The notes under the pieces are model-generated. The model saw only the letters and a list, made by a program, of their open reading frames with translations. It did no database searches and had not been told where the DNA came from. From Morinoia aosen (taxonomy: Eukaryota; Arthropoda; Malacostraca; Amphipoda; Talitridae), in the NCBI GenBank assembly GCA_030386875.1, contig CM059571.1:25104355-25168354 (forward strand): DNA of 64,000 nt, read 5' to 3'. Positions within the stretch are counted from its first letter, which is position 1. Every line of letters starts with the position of its first letter. Both the position numbers and the translations under genes were made by a program. This document shows positions 11,241 through 23,428 of this stretch, in pieces.

Positions 11241-14200
11241 TCGTTGTTTAATAAGTACAAGAATATTTTTGAGCTGTTATATCCCCAAGCATACATATTT
11301 TATTTCGGCAAACAGCTCCATCAATTTGCGAACACTATAGTTGTGTTGTTAGTCTCTCTCCAGCGAACCAAGGGATTCCGTTAAGTAATTTCTCAGGTGT
11401 CACCGCAGGCTTCCAGTAGTGTAATTTCAGCTCTTTCTTCTACTCGAGGTGAGCACCAACAGGATGGGTTTAATTGAATCCATCAAGTTATTATCGTCGC
11501 AGCTAATGTTGCTTTATGACGACGATGAGGACCTGGGGTGAGCTTCTTTGTTGCTACTTCACAAATAAAGAGGAAGTGATTTGATTGTGCGCTCTCCCAG
11601 GCGAGCGACATTTTACCTTGTCGGAAAGGATGATAAGATTGAGCATTACCGTTGTTCCGGCTGGACGGTGCCAAGTATTGGTCATAACATTTCCTCTGAT
11701 GCGTTTTGTTTTTGTAGACTCTATATTATTTTCGGGGCTTATTGTTCCAGTAACTCTTATTGCTTGTCATAACTTCTGCTGAAAATTTGGATGTTTGTTT
11801 ATTCCAGTGAAGGTGTTGTTGAGCCGTTGGTCCGGCTAGAAGATTCTACATATTGGTCGCTACTCTTACCAGAAACACGGATATTTGTTTTTCATCTCAA
11901 TAAATTACGATATTCCGCGTATTCTACGTTTAAGTTTTAGAAACTAGGCGGAAGCCGATTAAAAGAGAAACAAAAACAGTTTAACAGAGAACATCAAGCC
12001 TCGTCTCACCACAGCGGAGATCCCGCGTGTCCGTACGCTTGAAATTCATCAGCTTGCTAGCTTCCAACTTCCTTCTAAACAGAACTCCGAGGAAAGTTTT
12101 TGGCTTCCGTGAGCGTTACATTTGCAATATTATATTGAAGAATGTTGCGAGTCCAGCCATGTCCGGAAAAGTTTTGCTCGTAGGCAATTACTGCAAGTGC
12201 AGCGTGATGCTGCAGCAGTTCTCAGAATTATGACGGTCATCTTGTTCGTTCAGTAGTGTTACGACGACCTTAAATGATGTTTCTAGTTTTGATTATTATC
12301 TTTATGAGGACAGTGACGTAAAATCAGAAACGGCTGACCTGCAAGAGGGTTCTCGTTATTATATTAACGATGAATTTAATACATATTCGACATTACATCT
12401 TTTTAGTTTCGATGGTATAATAGAATCGTTTTAGACATCGTAACCGTTAGTTTGGTCCATTGTGAAACCTGAATCAACATTATTTTTTAACGCTTGACAC
12501 TGAATTCAACCGAAGTCTCTCCAATAGTGAGAGAAACGACTACCGCCTCTTCTACAACTGTTATTTTAAATAATGCTGCTGCTAGTCTAGCCCTTTCAGC
12601 TAACACCAGTCTTCATTTGCCGCTTTTTACTTTAGCTAGCAAAGACAATCTATGACGTCTTCAAGAACATTTATATTCGATGTAATAATTTCTCTTTCAT
12701 GATTCGTTTTTGCTTCATCAAAAGGAGAGTGTGTGTAGTTGAATAAACAGAAATCAACACACATTCTAATTGAAAACGCTCTCAAATAATATAACAACAG
12801 AGCATGCAAAAAAATGTGCTCTGAGTTTGAAGAGTGTTCCAACAACTTGAGCAACAGACCCCGCTCGTCATTCCAGATTGAACTATATTTGGCAACGGCC
12901 ATGGAAAAATTATTTGTCTCGATCGTCTATTTGATGATATCAACTTTAAGTCATTCAAGTCACGTATTTTTAAAAATCAATCGAAGATTGCACCAACACA
13001 CATATTTTCTGAGGTACCTATAAAAAGGTTACGTTTACTTGAAATTGATTTCTCCCACGAAAATTTTCGCCTATGCAACTGCGCTCATTGAATCGAGTTT
13101 TTCATCTCTCTTTAGAGTAAGTTCCTGAAGAGCTAATTTATCGTGTATTTAAATCAAAATACTTTCTGTGATATCATCAATGCATTAACCAAGTAGCTAT
13201 GACACACCGGGACTGGAATGCTCTAAATTTGCGTTAGAAATGTAATCTGTCTGTATTTTCCTCCGTCACGAGCAATATGAGTGCGTCCTTCCTTGCAGTT
13301 GATGATCCTTAATTATATTTATTCCATGCCGAGATACCACCTATTTTAACTACTGCTGTTTCAGAGTTTTTATTATTGTCGCCCTTCACAACTTTTAAAT
13401 TTATTGTTTTACTTCTTCCAGCAAAGCTTCAAGAATTACCAATGTCTTTCATAATGGCTGCGTTATGTTCATGTTTCTGACTCCAGTGAACTCTTGTGCC
13501 AGTATTATTAGCTTATGAAATATAAATAAAAATACTTTATTTTCTCCGAGCTCGTTAATATACATATATACTAGTCGATACATAGTAGTGAAAAGATAGT
13601 TCCGAATATCGGCCTCATGGTCTTAGACGCAAAATTATTTAACTTTACCCATTTTACTCCTAACATTAATTCCTGATATCGCAAGTTCTGAGCTCGTATT
13701 TCAATTCAAGAGTGTGCTAATAAAAGTGTTTTCAACAATGCATCGTCACTGGTTATATGTGTGTTTATTTTTTTTAACCTTGTATTTACATGCATTGCCA
13801 AACTAGATTACGGAATAAAGGGAATGCATTTTTTATGCTTTTCTCTCAATCATTTGTTTCGCCTATTGACATGGGTACTACGATACCCTTGTGTGCGTAT
13901 CCACTAAGGATCTTTATGTTAAGTCACTTTAAAAACCTATAATATTTTTTTTCATCTCTACGGGAAATAAACTCTTTTTCTTATTGTCTTTTCTAGCAAA
14001 TTAAGAGCATTGTTTTTCTAATATGGCCTCTGGTGAGTGTGTAATAATGGCAAACTTTTAGATGACTTGGAGCACTGCATGTTGCCCAGCAGGCACACTG
14101 ATGTCGGAGTTGTACCCACCATCAGCTGGGTGCATTTGGAATGACTCACGGAACTGATTTTTAAAGCATTTTATACGACATATTCGATAGTATTTTTAAT

Positions 14201-14555
14201 CATTTGGCAACATATTTTTTATTTTAATAAAGAAAATTTTATATGATTTGGTAGTCTTGTGGAAATTTTGAAAAAGACGTACATGAATGTAATCTAAAGA
14301 TTTGACGTGACTTGATGGGTGCTCAAGTATTTGATACGACGCATTTGATACTTTTCCAAACCATTTGACATTACGGACTTCATGGTGTACAAAAATATTA
14401 AATTTGACTGGTAAGTCGAATTGAACATTTCAAACTAAACTCTCACTTCATAGTAACTTTGTGAGATGGTAGAGACGGCTAACGGGCGTCAACAGTGAAT
14501 ACGTACTCTACATTGCATATCTTAAACTATGCTAGCAATTGTTCTCAGCCTCATG
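11241..14555. other. Unique-looking AT-rich sequence
   Basis: No gene, RNA or defined repeat recognised. Confidence 0.5.
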
Positions 14556-14800
14556 GTATTGATGCTACCTACGGAGCACATTATGACGGGAGGAGTTTTG
14601 TGAGCTCAAAGCACGCCCGAGGGAGCGCCAGGCTCGCGTCCTATACCTCGAGAAATGAAGGCCGCATTCGACCCCACGTCACCGCGCCAGCAATCAGCGA
14701 TATTGCCAGTCTGCCGCCTGCCCCCGGGAGCTATTGCTGGCACCCTGGCAACACGTCGTTATCGGTTCACGGTGGAGGTGCGAAGTGATGTTGCTCTCTA
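14556..14800. other. GC-rich, CG-containing island
   Basis: About 240 bp with clearly higher G+C than the flanks and several CG dinucleotides. A plus-strand frame is open at 14495-14788, but its product (97 residues) shows no family motif. It could be a first exon or promoter island; unproven. Confidence 0.3.
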
Positions 14801-17800
14801 AGATATGCTCGTCTCGGCGGGGTGCTGCTTAGTGCTTCAGATTCAAAGCATTAAGAGGTGAAATAATTTGCCAAGCGACGCCTACGATTGTTTTGCGGAC
14901 TCGGTTGTTTGGGGGCGTGTTTTGATAAGATCCCTTGCAGAATATAGGCTGAGAAGAGTCTAGTCTGAGGATGCAATGGTATTACAATCTGAATTGCCTG
15001 TCCGCATCTAGCGTACAATTCAGCACAACGCAAGCGGTTTAGAAAATTTACACGTGCATTTTTTGCTATTAGTGTTCTTGCCGTAGATAGACAGTAACTA
15101 ATGTGATGGCACTCATACTGGATCAACAGGAGTACAGTAACACGGGTATTGCACTACAGGCTATCACTTGTAACTTCTGAGCGCAATGTCGGTATACACA
15201 ATTACTTATAATACGAGTAAAAGAAAACCAGGAATATAGAATCGCACAGAAAAATTTAACCCCTAATTTTTACATTTATTGTTACGGTTAAATTTTTACG
15301 ATACGCAAACAGCAGTTTCATTTAAAGGCAACCCTGGAATATACGTTAAAATATCTTTCAGGGCTACATCAAAACGAGGAAAAGTGTCTCAGAACCATGC
15401 TTCCTAGCGTCCTGTACTTCAACACACTTGAGGAGCAATAGCATTAGTCTCAGTAATAATTCTGAATATCTTAAGCTCATTTTTGTGTAATTGCAGCTAT
15501 AACATTTACTTTTTCTAAAGCCTGTGAAAAAAAATTCAGCACTCAAGGTAACACCAACTTTTTACCCCGACCTTGAGCTGCCGCGGCGCTATTCCGCTAC
15601 ATTTTAGAAGGCCAATTTTTTGAAAATCTGTCGTCAGGTTTCGGCGATCAGCACTTTGACGTGCGGCAGAAAAGAAAAGTGGCCACATTACAGGGAAAAA
15701 TTGTTCCTGGAAATGCTGGCCTGGCCTTGTGAGGGCGGTGTCGCTCAACTTTCTAAATTGCAATGCTAGAATGAACGCAAAAATAAGGCTCATATGATAC
15801 CTGAAAGTGATGCATGGCTCAGCAATTTCTAGAATATGATGAACAAATGAGGAAGACAATTTACAATTGTCTGGTTTCTAATTTGAAGAAGCTCTAGGAA
15901 TGAATTTCATACAAGAAATGTTTCATGTGTCCATACAACAGTGTTGAAATAAGCGCACAAGTCATGTTTCCGTGTATATTGTGTTAGGCACTTTGTTAGA
16001 CACTGATGTGTTAACAACTCAGCATCAACCTCGAATTGAAAACAGTGTTTAACATTGAACTCACATGTTTCACTAACCCAACGTAATCATAATGGTTTTA
16101 AGGTTCTGAATTTTTAGCAACGTTTTATAGCTATAGAACGTTGCATCAATTCTAATTCTGTGTCATTTATGTTGAAGTCAGAAATCAATGTCATCGAAAT
16201 ATTTCGTAGGTATAATATAAATTCCATCGAGAGACACAAGCAGCGACAAAAGCTATATTTCTTGAACTGAATTGATTATAGAGGCGAAGCGAAGATATAT
16301 GTAAAATTAAAAAAAATTAAGGGTTTTGGTCTACAAATTAAACTGTGTTACGATAGGGGGAAGTCAGCCCACCAACGAAGCACCCGGGTGCCCGTGCGTT
16401 GCGAGAAATAATCTCTTCTCTCACATGTTGTTCATTTAGTGGAATTTGCTGCTTTTTTTCGAAAATATCACTCACATAAGGGAACTTTCGTTCTGCAAGT
16501 CGACTGACTTTAGACAAGTGGGAACCTGAAACTCGGCATCAAAATACACAATGCGTGCTATCACAGTCTCGTATTAGAACAATTTACTACGATATAATTA
16601 AGTTTATTTAGAACCGTATTTCACTTAATAGTCCCTATTCTCAAGATGCAGCTGAGAGAGCGTAAACAGAGAAGAAAAACTTCTTCAAAGGCGGCGAAAA
16701 AAGCGTAGTTCTCAGAGGAATTATAATATTGTATGAATAAGATCTTCGTGATCAATCGTAAGCCCGATATCTACGCTTGATTAATCTGATATAAGCAGTT
16801 TTTGAGGTTATTTTTAAATATTTCCTTAAGAGTGCAACGTATATTGTGAGAGTTATTATTATTTATAAATACATGGTAACGTAGTTAAACATCTAACATA
16901 CTTTGGATAAGATTATTGCTTACTGGAAAATAACTTGGTCATGATTTTATTTCTGTAACGGGAAGGAATTTCGCATAATTAACAAAAAAAGTTGATATTG
17001 AGGAAACTTTGTATTAACTGCATCTTGATGATAAGACTTCACGGGAAAAACAAGCTCGAACGTGATGTATGTCCTGCTTCCTTATTCTAAAGAACATCGT
17101 AAGGCGAACCGACACTCAAGTTGTTTACTCGAGACTTCAAGCACGAGACAATGTTTACGATGTCAACTAGACGATTCGAGTGGTATCTCATAATAATGAT
17201 AATGAAAATTTAGGGCTATCACCCGATATTTATGATCAAGTTTTGGCTTCCGATAGAACTCGTAAGAATTAAACTCAAAGCTGAGAGCTCTGGCTCCGCG
17301 GCAACTACAGCCAAAAAGGCATCAAAGGAAGAGGTGGCCAACTCTCACCAGAATTTTTTGAAATCTCTTCAAGCTTAAAGAGCACTATTTGAAAAATGTT
17401 TCAATAATAAAGTGAGCTACCGTACGATAAAAATGTAGTTATTGTAGCGTATCCAAGAACTTTTCCACACCGGAATTTATTGCGTCCCTCAACATCAGAA
17501 TAAGTGAGAGAAACATTATACAACGGAAGGACTTAGGGTTTTCACTACAGGTTTAAGCACAATATGAAAAATAAAAATTCTTGCTTTTACTTTCCAAGGA
17601 TACAAGGCACCAATGATACATATTTTCATACTTAATTAGAGATACATTTAAAAATTTTGATGCCAAATTTGGGCAGACTGAATGACTGAAAGCCAAAGTT
17701 TTACACTTATTATTGCTCATGGGTTATTACAACTGTCACCAGGACAGTGTTGTATTATATAGCATGAAAGCGCCACACACCTTCTGTTGGCATCACTGGC

Positions 17801-20745
17801 CTTAGTTATTTTTTATCGCTTCTGTACTGAAGACAAAATCAACAGGAGCACATTCAGGTTGAAACAATAGTCATAAATTAACAATTTTGTTTTTGCTGGT
17901 CTACATCACAGTGAGACAGGCAATACAGTAATAGCAGTACTGAGGAGACAGTGAAGGCTACAGAACGGCTACAGAGGGTGGTTACAGGTTGAAAATAATA
18001 CTAGGTTCGTTCTGCGAATAAAAGAAATACTTATGAGTAAGCTACTGCATGCAAATGACTTCTTAGTTCATAGCTCGTAAAAAATCCAACATTATATTTC
18101 ATTTTAGAATATTCAGAGTCACTGTTCAAGACAAATATAACAGTAAATGAACCTAGCGAATAATCACAAAAATGTAGTCGCAATTTAACAAATCACTCCG
18201 GCAAAACTAACGATCAAATAATCCGTGCTTATTCCGGGCACAAGTGTGCTGTTCTTAAGGTAAGTCAAAATTAAGAACTGCGGCAACATAGTAATAACTT
18301 CGGTTTTATTTGTACGGATTTCAGTATGTGAATTTTACGCACCGAGTTCTTACCATGAGAGTCGTAGAGCATGAATATTAGAGTCGTAGAACACGCATTT
18401 CTCTCGGCTCACCTTCAAACTTAGCATGAGCCACCATTTTCATTAATGGTGCAATTGTTGCCTACTAATTTAAAACTGATGCATGAACAAGTGTAATCGG
18501 AAATTTTTGACCTATTTTGTTGCCTTGAAATTCTAGAGTTTCAGAAATATACAAGTGAAAAATAAATGTCTTTTTGATACGTACAGAGATAGTCCCAGGA
18601 GATGCCAAACTGCTTTTTCTTATTTCACTATATTTTACCACCAGAATTAATGAGATGTTCTCACTGTAGAAAATTTCCCATTTGGTTTTAAATTTCTTGT
18701 CGAGGTGTGCCAAGGTCTGAAGCCGCAGTGTTCAATGCTTGTAACACGTTGCTGTCCTGCCATAATGTTACAGTACCCCCAGTTGTCACAAATTCATTTA
18801 TGGACACACTAAATCAGGGACAGATGTAAGCCAATTCTAATTATGCCTTTATCAAATGTTAATTTTGTATAACAAAATTGAATTCAGCTTGAATTGAATA
18901 CTGAACTTGAGTTAAACCTGTGTCACAGTTAGCGTCTTGTGTTACATCTTCTCGCTCATCTATATTGTACACTTCATTTCTAAGAATTTGGTTTAATATA
19001 GTTCCCGCTTATTCAGTACATCTCCTTGCGCACTCTAATTCTTTTTCTATGTAATTCTCTTGATTTTTTCCACCGATAGGAGATCAATTTCATGAAATAT
19101 AAAGAATTGTTTGACGTTTGATGTTTTATTTTTCTGCATAAATGGGAGTTTTGCATGCAATGCAGCCCTTAGTTTGAAAATGTGCCGTACAGCTACAGCT
19201 GCGTAATAGGCTGTTTGAAGTTCAACTAATGAGATTCCATTCCCCTGATGTAATTATTGAAGCCCAAAGGACGACAAGCATATGCGCTCTGATGTTCCAC
19301 AAATTAGATTCATCTAAAAAATAAAATGATTAAAGCTTTCGACTTATGTATATAAGACGAGCTCACAAACCAGGGCTGCTTGTTCAGAGAACTAAAATGA
19401 GTCATCTCAAGACAACGTGGAATCGAGGATGTTTGATAATTTATTGTTGAATGCTGATGTATCTGTCGAATGTAGCGTAATTGATACGTAATTGTTGTCG
19501 GAGCCGTGTTTATAACAAGGTTTAAAGTGTGCTATTGCTTCAGAAATTGGATCCAGAAATGAGAATGTTAACGACAATATTTAATAACCATGGTTTCGTC
19601 TGCCTGCAGGTTGAGGAATGGTGTTGATTCAAAATTATCTATCCTGACTGGTTAACAGGCAGTAACGCTAGAATGCTCAGGAACAAAATGGACCTTCAAA
19701 GCGTTTTTAAAGTGAGGAGGAAAGTTGAAGGTTAATTAAGTTCTAAATACGAAAGAAGTTACATTTCGTTAATAACTGCTATATAGTGATCCGACCGACT
19801 GTAAACCTGACAGGCATTGTCATTAGTCAAATTTGTTCCTATACATTTCATTCCGTTGCTGACAGGGTGATCATAGTTTGTTTATGATTTGATATTACCT
19901 CCAATTGTTCAGTAGTATTAGCCCTTGCTGTTAAAACATAATGTATTCATGAGAAAATTAAGCTACCTCGCAACTCTAATTTGGATTATCCAACCGAGTG
20001 CAAGTGAGGTGTAACGTCACGAAAGATACGTCAATAAATATTAGTCGTTCCGGAATATGTAGCGGTAGGAAATAAATACAATAATATTCTGGTGAGAACG
20101 AATAAGGTTCCGACGATGAAGTACAAAAAGTCAAAGCTTCACAGAAGTTGCGCAGCCTAGATTCGTTCGATCACTCTACAATTAGTGCAATTACTGTGGC
20201 ACCAGGAGATGTTGACCGTAATGATCACAGCCTTCCATCATGAAGTCTACGGGAAATACTTCGACAAACTTGCATCCTGCCATCACAAAACGGCATCATC
20301 CTTGTTCCACTCGGGAGACCTATTTACCAGAAGGAAGCTCGTTCTATTTTTCCAACTTTTCTTGCTTCGTATTGATTGATGGTTTTTGCGACGACGATAT
20401 CTTTTGTGGCTATGGAATGGCTGTCATTTATCGGCCTGCGTTTTTGTGGGATGTGGCCCATTCTTTGGCACTGGCGATGTTTTGCTCCGCACACAGAGAC
20501 CAGATCAATCAATGTCCTTGCCGGTCTGTGCCAGTGGGTAAGCTCTCATGAACGCTGGATAACAATCTCGTGCTCAAGTGCACTTTGAACTGTTCAATAA
20601 AGTTCAGTATAGTAGAGAAACTGTGTTTTATGACATTATTATATTGCTAGGGTTTACACTTGCATTGCAAGACGATGCAGATGGTTTAACGATGACTGCA
20701 GAGTTTAAACAATTAACGCTGAAATTTTAAAAATTTTCATGCGCA
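14801..20745. other. Unique-looking AT-rich sequence
   Basis: No gene recognised and few frames over 60 codons. A two-copy direct repeat (GAGTCGTAGA) occurs near 18358 and 18381. A stretch near 18860-18950 faintly resembles the piggyBac-like MITE but too weakly to call. Confidence 0.5.
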
Positions 20746-21340
20746 CAGGGTGGTTGCAAAAAATTTATACGTTTTAAGATTCCAATAACTTTTTAAATAT
20801 GTGAAATAGGGGACTACATATAACAGAGAACACCCGAAAGGACAGAATTCAAAATTTTCTAACGTGTCTGGTATGCCCTAAAAATAAGCATAAACATCAA
20901 GGGTGCAGGAGAGAAAATTTTTGTTATCAGCCAACATGACACAACTATTTCTTCAACAACGCAAATTCATCATCGAAGAAATGAGGAAAGTTGGATCCAT
21001 TGTCGGGACTGAGTGGAAATTCTTCTTGGAATACCGATTCAACCGATTCAAACCGAACAAAATGACGATTCAGAGGAACTTCCGAAAGTGGCAATCCCAG
21101 TTTATAGTGAGAAACATTAATGAAGAAAGATCTGGAAGAAAAGTTTCTCAACGCACAGCAGAAAATGTTGAAATACATCGCAGCTCGTGGCGGGCTTTGG
21201 AATAGTTGGTCCAGCAAATGAAAATAAAAATGAAAAATTAAATCTTCTTCTTTCCAATAAAAGCAGTTCTATTTCCCTATATTTTATATGAAAAAGGTAA
21301 TAACAATTTTAGAAGGTATACATTTTTAGCAGCCACCCTG
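20746..21340 (+). mobile_element. Internally deleted mariner-type (Tc1/mariner) element
   Basis: A 595-bp element with long inverted ends. The left end starts CAGGGTGGTTGCAAAAAATT and the right end, reverse complemented, starts CAGGGTGGCTGCTAAAAATG; similarity continues for about 50 bp with some changes. TA follows the right end; the left flank is CA, consistent with a decayed TA target duplication. The interior keeps only the start of a transposase gene, so the element lost its catalytic part and could move only with help in trans. Confidence 0.85.
20936..21205 (+). pseudogene. Mariner-type transposase, N-terminal remnant
   Basis: An open frame of 89 codons inside the mariner-type element; the frame extends upstream to 20903, but the second ATG (20936) matches where transposases of this group start. 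The product begins MTQLFLQQRKFIIEEMRKVG and goes on with a K-MTIQRNFRKW segment and an RSGRKVSQRTAENVE segment at about residues 65-79. This order is that of the helix-turn-helix DNA-binding region (DUF4817-like) of some Tc1/mariner transposases: QR-FIIE, then P-K-TI-R, then GR and a TAEN/TPEN word. In life this part binds the terminal repeats. The DDE/D catalytic region is absent, consistent with an internal deletion before the right inverted repeat. The frame itself remains open. Confidence 0.75.
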
Positions 21341-21399
21341 TATTCATTTTTTACTGTCACAGCGATGAGTGATACTGAAATTGATGCAGGCACTCACTA

Positions 21400-21755
21400 C
21401 ATTGCACACTTTGAGGAGTGGCCTATTGCATACTTTGAGGACTGGCCTATTGCATACTTTGAGGACTGGCTATTGCATACTTTGAGGACTGGCCTATTGC
21501 ATACTTTGAGGACTGGCTATTGCATACTTTGAGGACTGGCCTATTGCATACTTTGAGGACTGGCCTATTGCATACATTTAGGACTGGCCTATTGCATACT
21601 TTGAGGACTGGCCTATTGCACACTTTGAGGACTGACTATTGCACATTTTGAGGACTGGCCTATTGCACACTTTGAGGACTGGCCTATTGCATACTTTGAG
21701 TACTGGCCTATTGCACACTTTAAGGATTAGCCTATTGCACACTTTGAGGACTGGC
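21400..21755 (+). repeat. Minisatellite, 24-bp unit
   Basis: About 15 tandem units of TATTGCATACTTTGAGGACT plus GGCC. Variants change CATAC to CACAC, and some units drop one base (23 bp). Short frames running through it are products of the repeat. Confidence 0.95.
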
Positions 21756-21789
21756 GCTTCTAGGAGAGTACGGCTAGGTTACCTCAGCT

Positions 21790-22010
21790 ATTGGGACGTG
21801 TTGGGGATATTATCTTCTGTGCCCAGTTTGTCTATTTCAGGGCTCATGCCTTATTCGATATCTGTTCTTCGTGTTTTCTTCTTCTTCCTTTTCAACTGGC
21901 TATTTCAGTGCGCTGGGTATCCTGCGTAGGAACTCACTTTGTACATTGATTCCCTGGTTTCTACTGCTTCGTTTTCTTGCGATCACATTTTATGCGGCCA
22001 GGGAGTCTTG
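21790..22010 (+). mobile_element. Probable LINE 3' end, copy 2 (partial)
   Basis: T/C-rich DNA, then TATCCTGCGTAGGAACTCAC and TTTGTACATTGATTCCC. The same words in the same order are at 57990-58060 (TATCCTGAG, GGGAACTCAC, GCATAAATTCCCC) and 58168-58205. It lacks the AATCTAAT tail of the copies at 5327 and 57925. Confidence 0.45.
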
Positions 22011-22320
22011 AACTAAAATACAAATTATTGGAAAAGAATTGCAAAGCATGAAAAATGAACAAAAAATAATTGCTTGTCATATAATGGAGCGAGAGAGGGC
22101 AACTACCTTCAATTTTTGTGATTCAACATTCTGGTGACAACACAACATCCCATTCGGAGCGAGTTACTATACTGTACATGAAATGGTACGAACACTAAAC
22201 ATTTGAATAATAAATTTCTACTTGATTAAAAGCATTTTCCAGAATTTTTTGTGGATAAATTCAAATTAGCTGAATAGTAATTTTATAACACTTCTGAATA
22301 ATGCAAACTGCCCTCCTCAG
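22011..22320. other. No recognisable feature
   Basis: AT-rich spacer between two repeat blocks. Confidence 0.5.
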
Positions 22321-22727
22321 ACACCGCTAGTTTACGCTGCACCACCACTTGTCTACGCTGCACCACCACTTGTCTACGCTGCACCACCGCTTGTCTACGC
22401 TGCACCACCGCTTGTCTACGCTGCACCACCGCTTGTCTACGCTGCACCACCGCTTGTCTACGCTGCACCACCACTTTACTACGCTGCACCACCGCTTGTC
22501 TACGCTGCAACACCACTTGTCTACGCTGTACCACCGTATGTCTACGCTGCACCACCGCTTGTCTACGCTGCACCACCGCTTGTCTACGCTGCACCAAAGC
22601 TTGTCTAAGCTGCACCACCACTTGTCTACGCTGCACCGCCGCTTGTCTACGCTGCACCACCGCTTGTCTACGTTGAACCAAAGTTTGTCTACGCTGCACC
22701 ACCGCTTGTCTACGTTGCACCACCGCT
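22321..22727 (+). repeat. Minisatellite part A, 21-bp unit
   Basis: About 19 tandem units of CTGCACCACCGCTTGTCTAC plus G. Because 21 is a multiple of three, reading frames stay open on both strands and give a repeating heptapeptide (STLHHRL on plus). This is a by-product of the period, not evidence of a gene. Confidence 0.95.
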
Positions 22728-23428
22728 GTCTGCCCAGCACCACCGCTGTCTTCACAACACCACCACTGTCTACACAGCACCACCGTTGACTCCACAGCAC
22801 CACTGCTGTCTACACAACACCACCGCTGTCTACACAGCAGCACCGCTGTCTACACAGCACCACCGCTGTCTACACAGCACCACCGCTATCCAAACAGCTC
22901 AACCGCTGTCCACACAGCACCACCGCAGTCCACACAGCCCCACCGCTGTCTACACAGCACCACCGCTGTCCACACAGCACCACCGCTGTCCACACAGCAC
23001 CACCGCTGTCCACACAGCACCACCGCTGTCCACACAGCACCCCCGCTGTCCACACAGCACCACCGCTGTCTACACAGCACCACCGCTGTCCACACAGCAC
23101 CACCGCTGTCCACACAGCACCACCGCTGTCCACACAGCACCACTGCTGTCTACACAGGACCACCGCTGTCTACACAGCACCACCGCTGTCTACACAGCAC
23201 AACCGCTGTCTACACAGCACCACCACTGTCCACACAGCACCACCGCTGTCTACACAGCACCACCGCTGTCTACACAGCACCACCGCTGTCTACACAGCAC
23301 CACCGCTGTCTACACAGCACCACCGCTGTCTACACAGCACCACCGTTGTCTACACAGCACCACCGTTGTCTACACAGCACTACCGCTGTCTACACAGCAC
23401 CACCGCTGTCTACACAGCACCACCGTTC
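22728..23428 (+). repeat. Minisatellite part B, 20-bp unit
   Basis: About 35 units of CAGCACCACCGCTGTCTACA, running straight on from part A. The unit equals part A's with one T lost (GCTTGTC to GCTGTC) and ACGCTG changed to ACACAG. Two versions alternate in blocks: TCT-ACACAG at both ends and TCC-ACACAG concentrated at 22906-23140, which points to spread by unequal exchange or replication slippage. Confidence 0.95.

Noticed and set aside
18860-18950. Possible fourth copy of the piggyBac-like MITE
   Set aside because: Only a short AT-rich part resembles the family and no ends or TTAA pair are found.
21400-23428. Regularly spaced repeats resembling a CRISPR array
   Set aside because: Units abut directly with no unique spacers, and the surroundings are eukaryotic.
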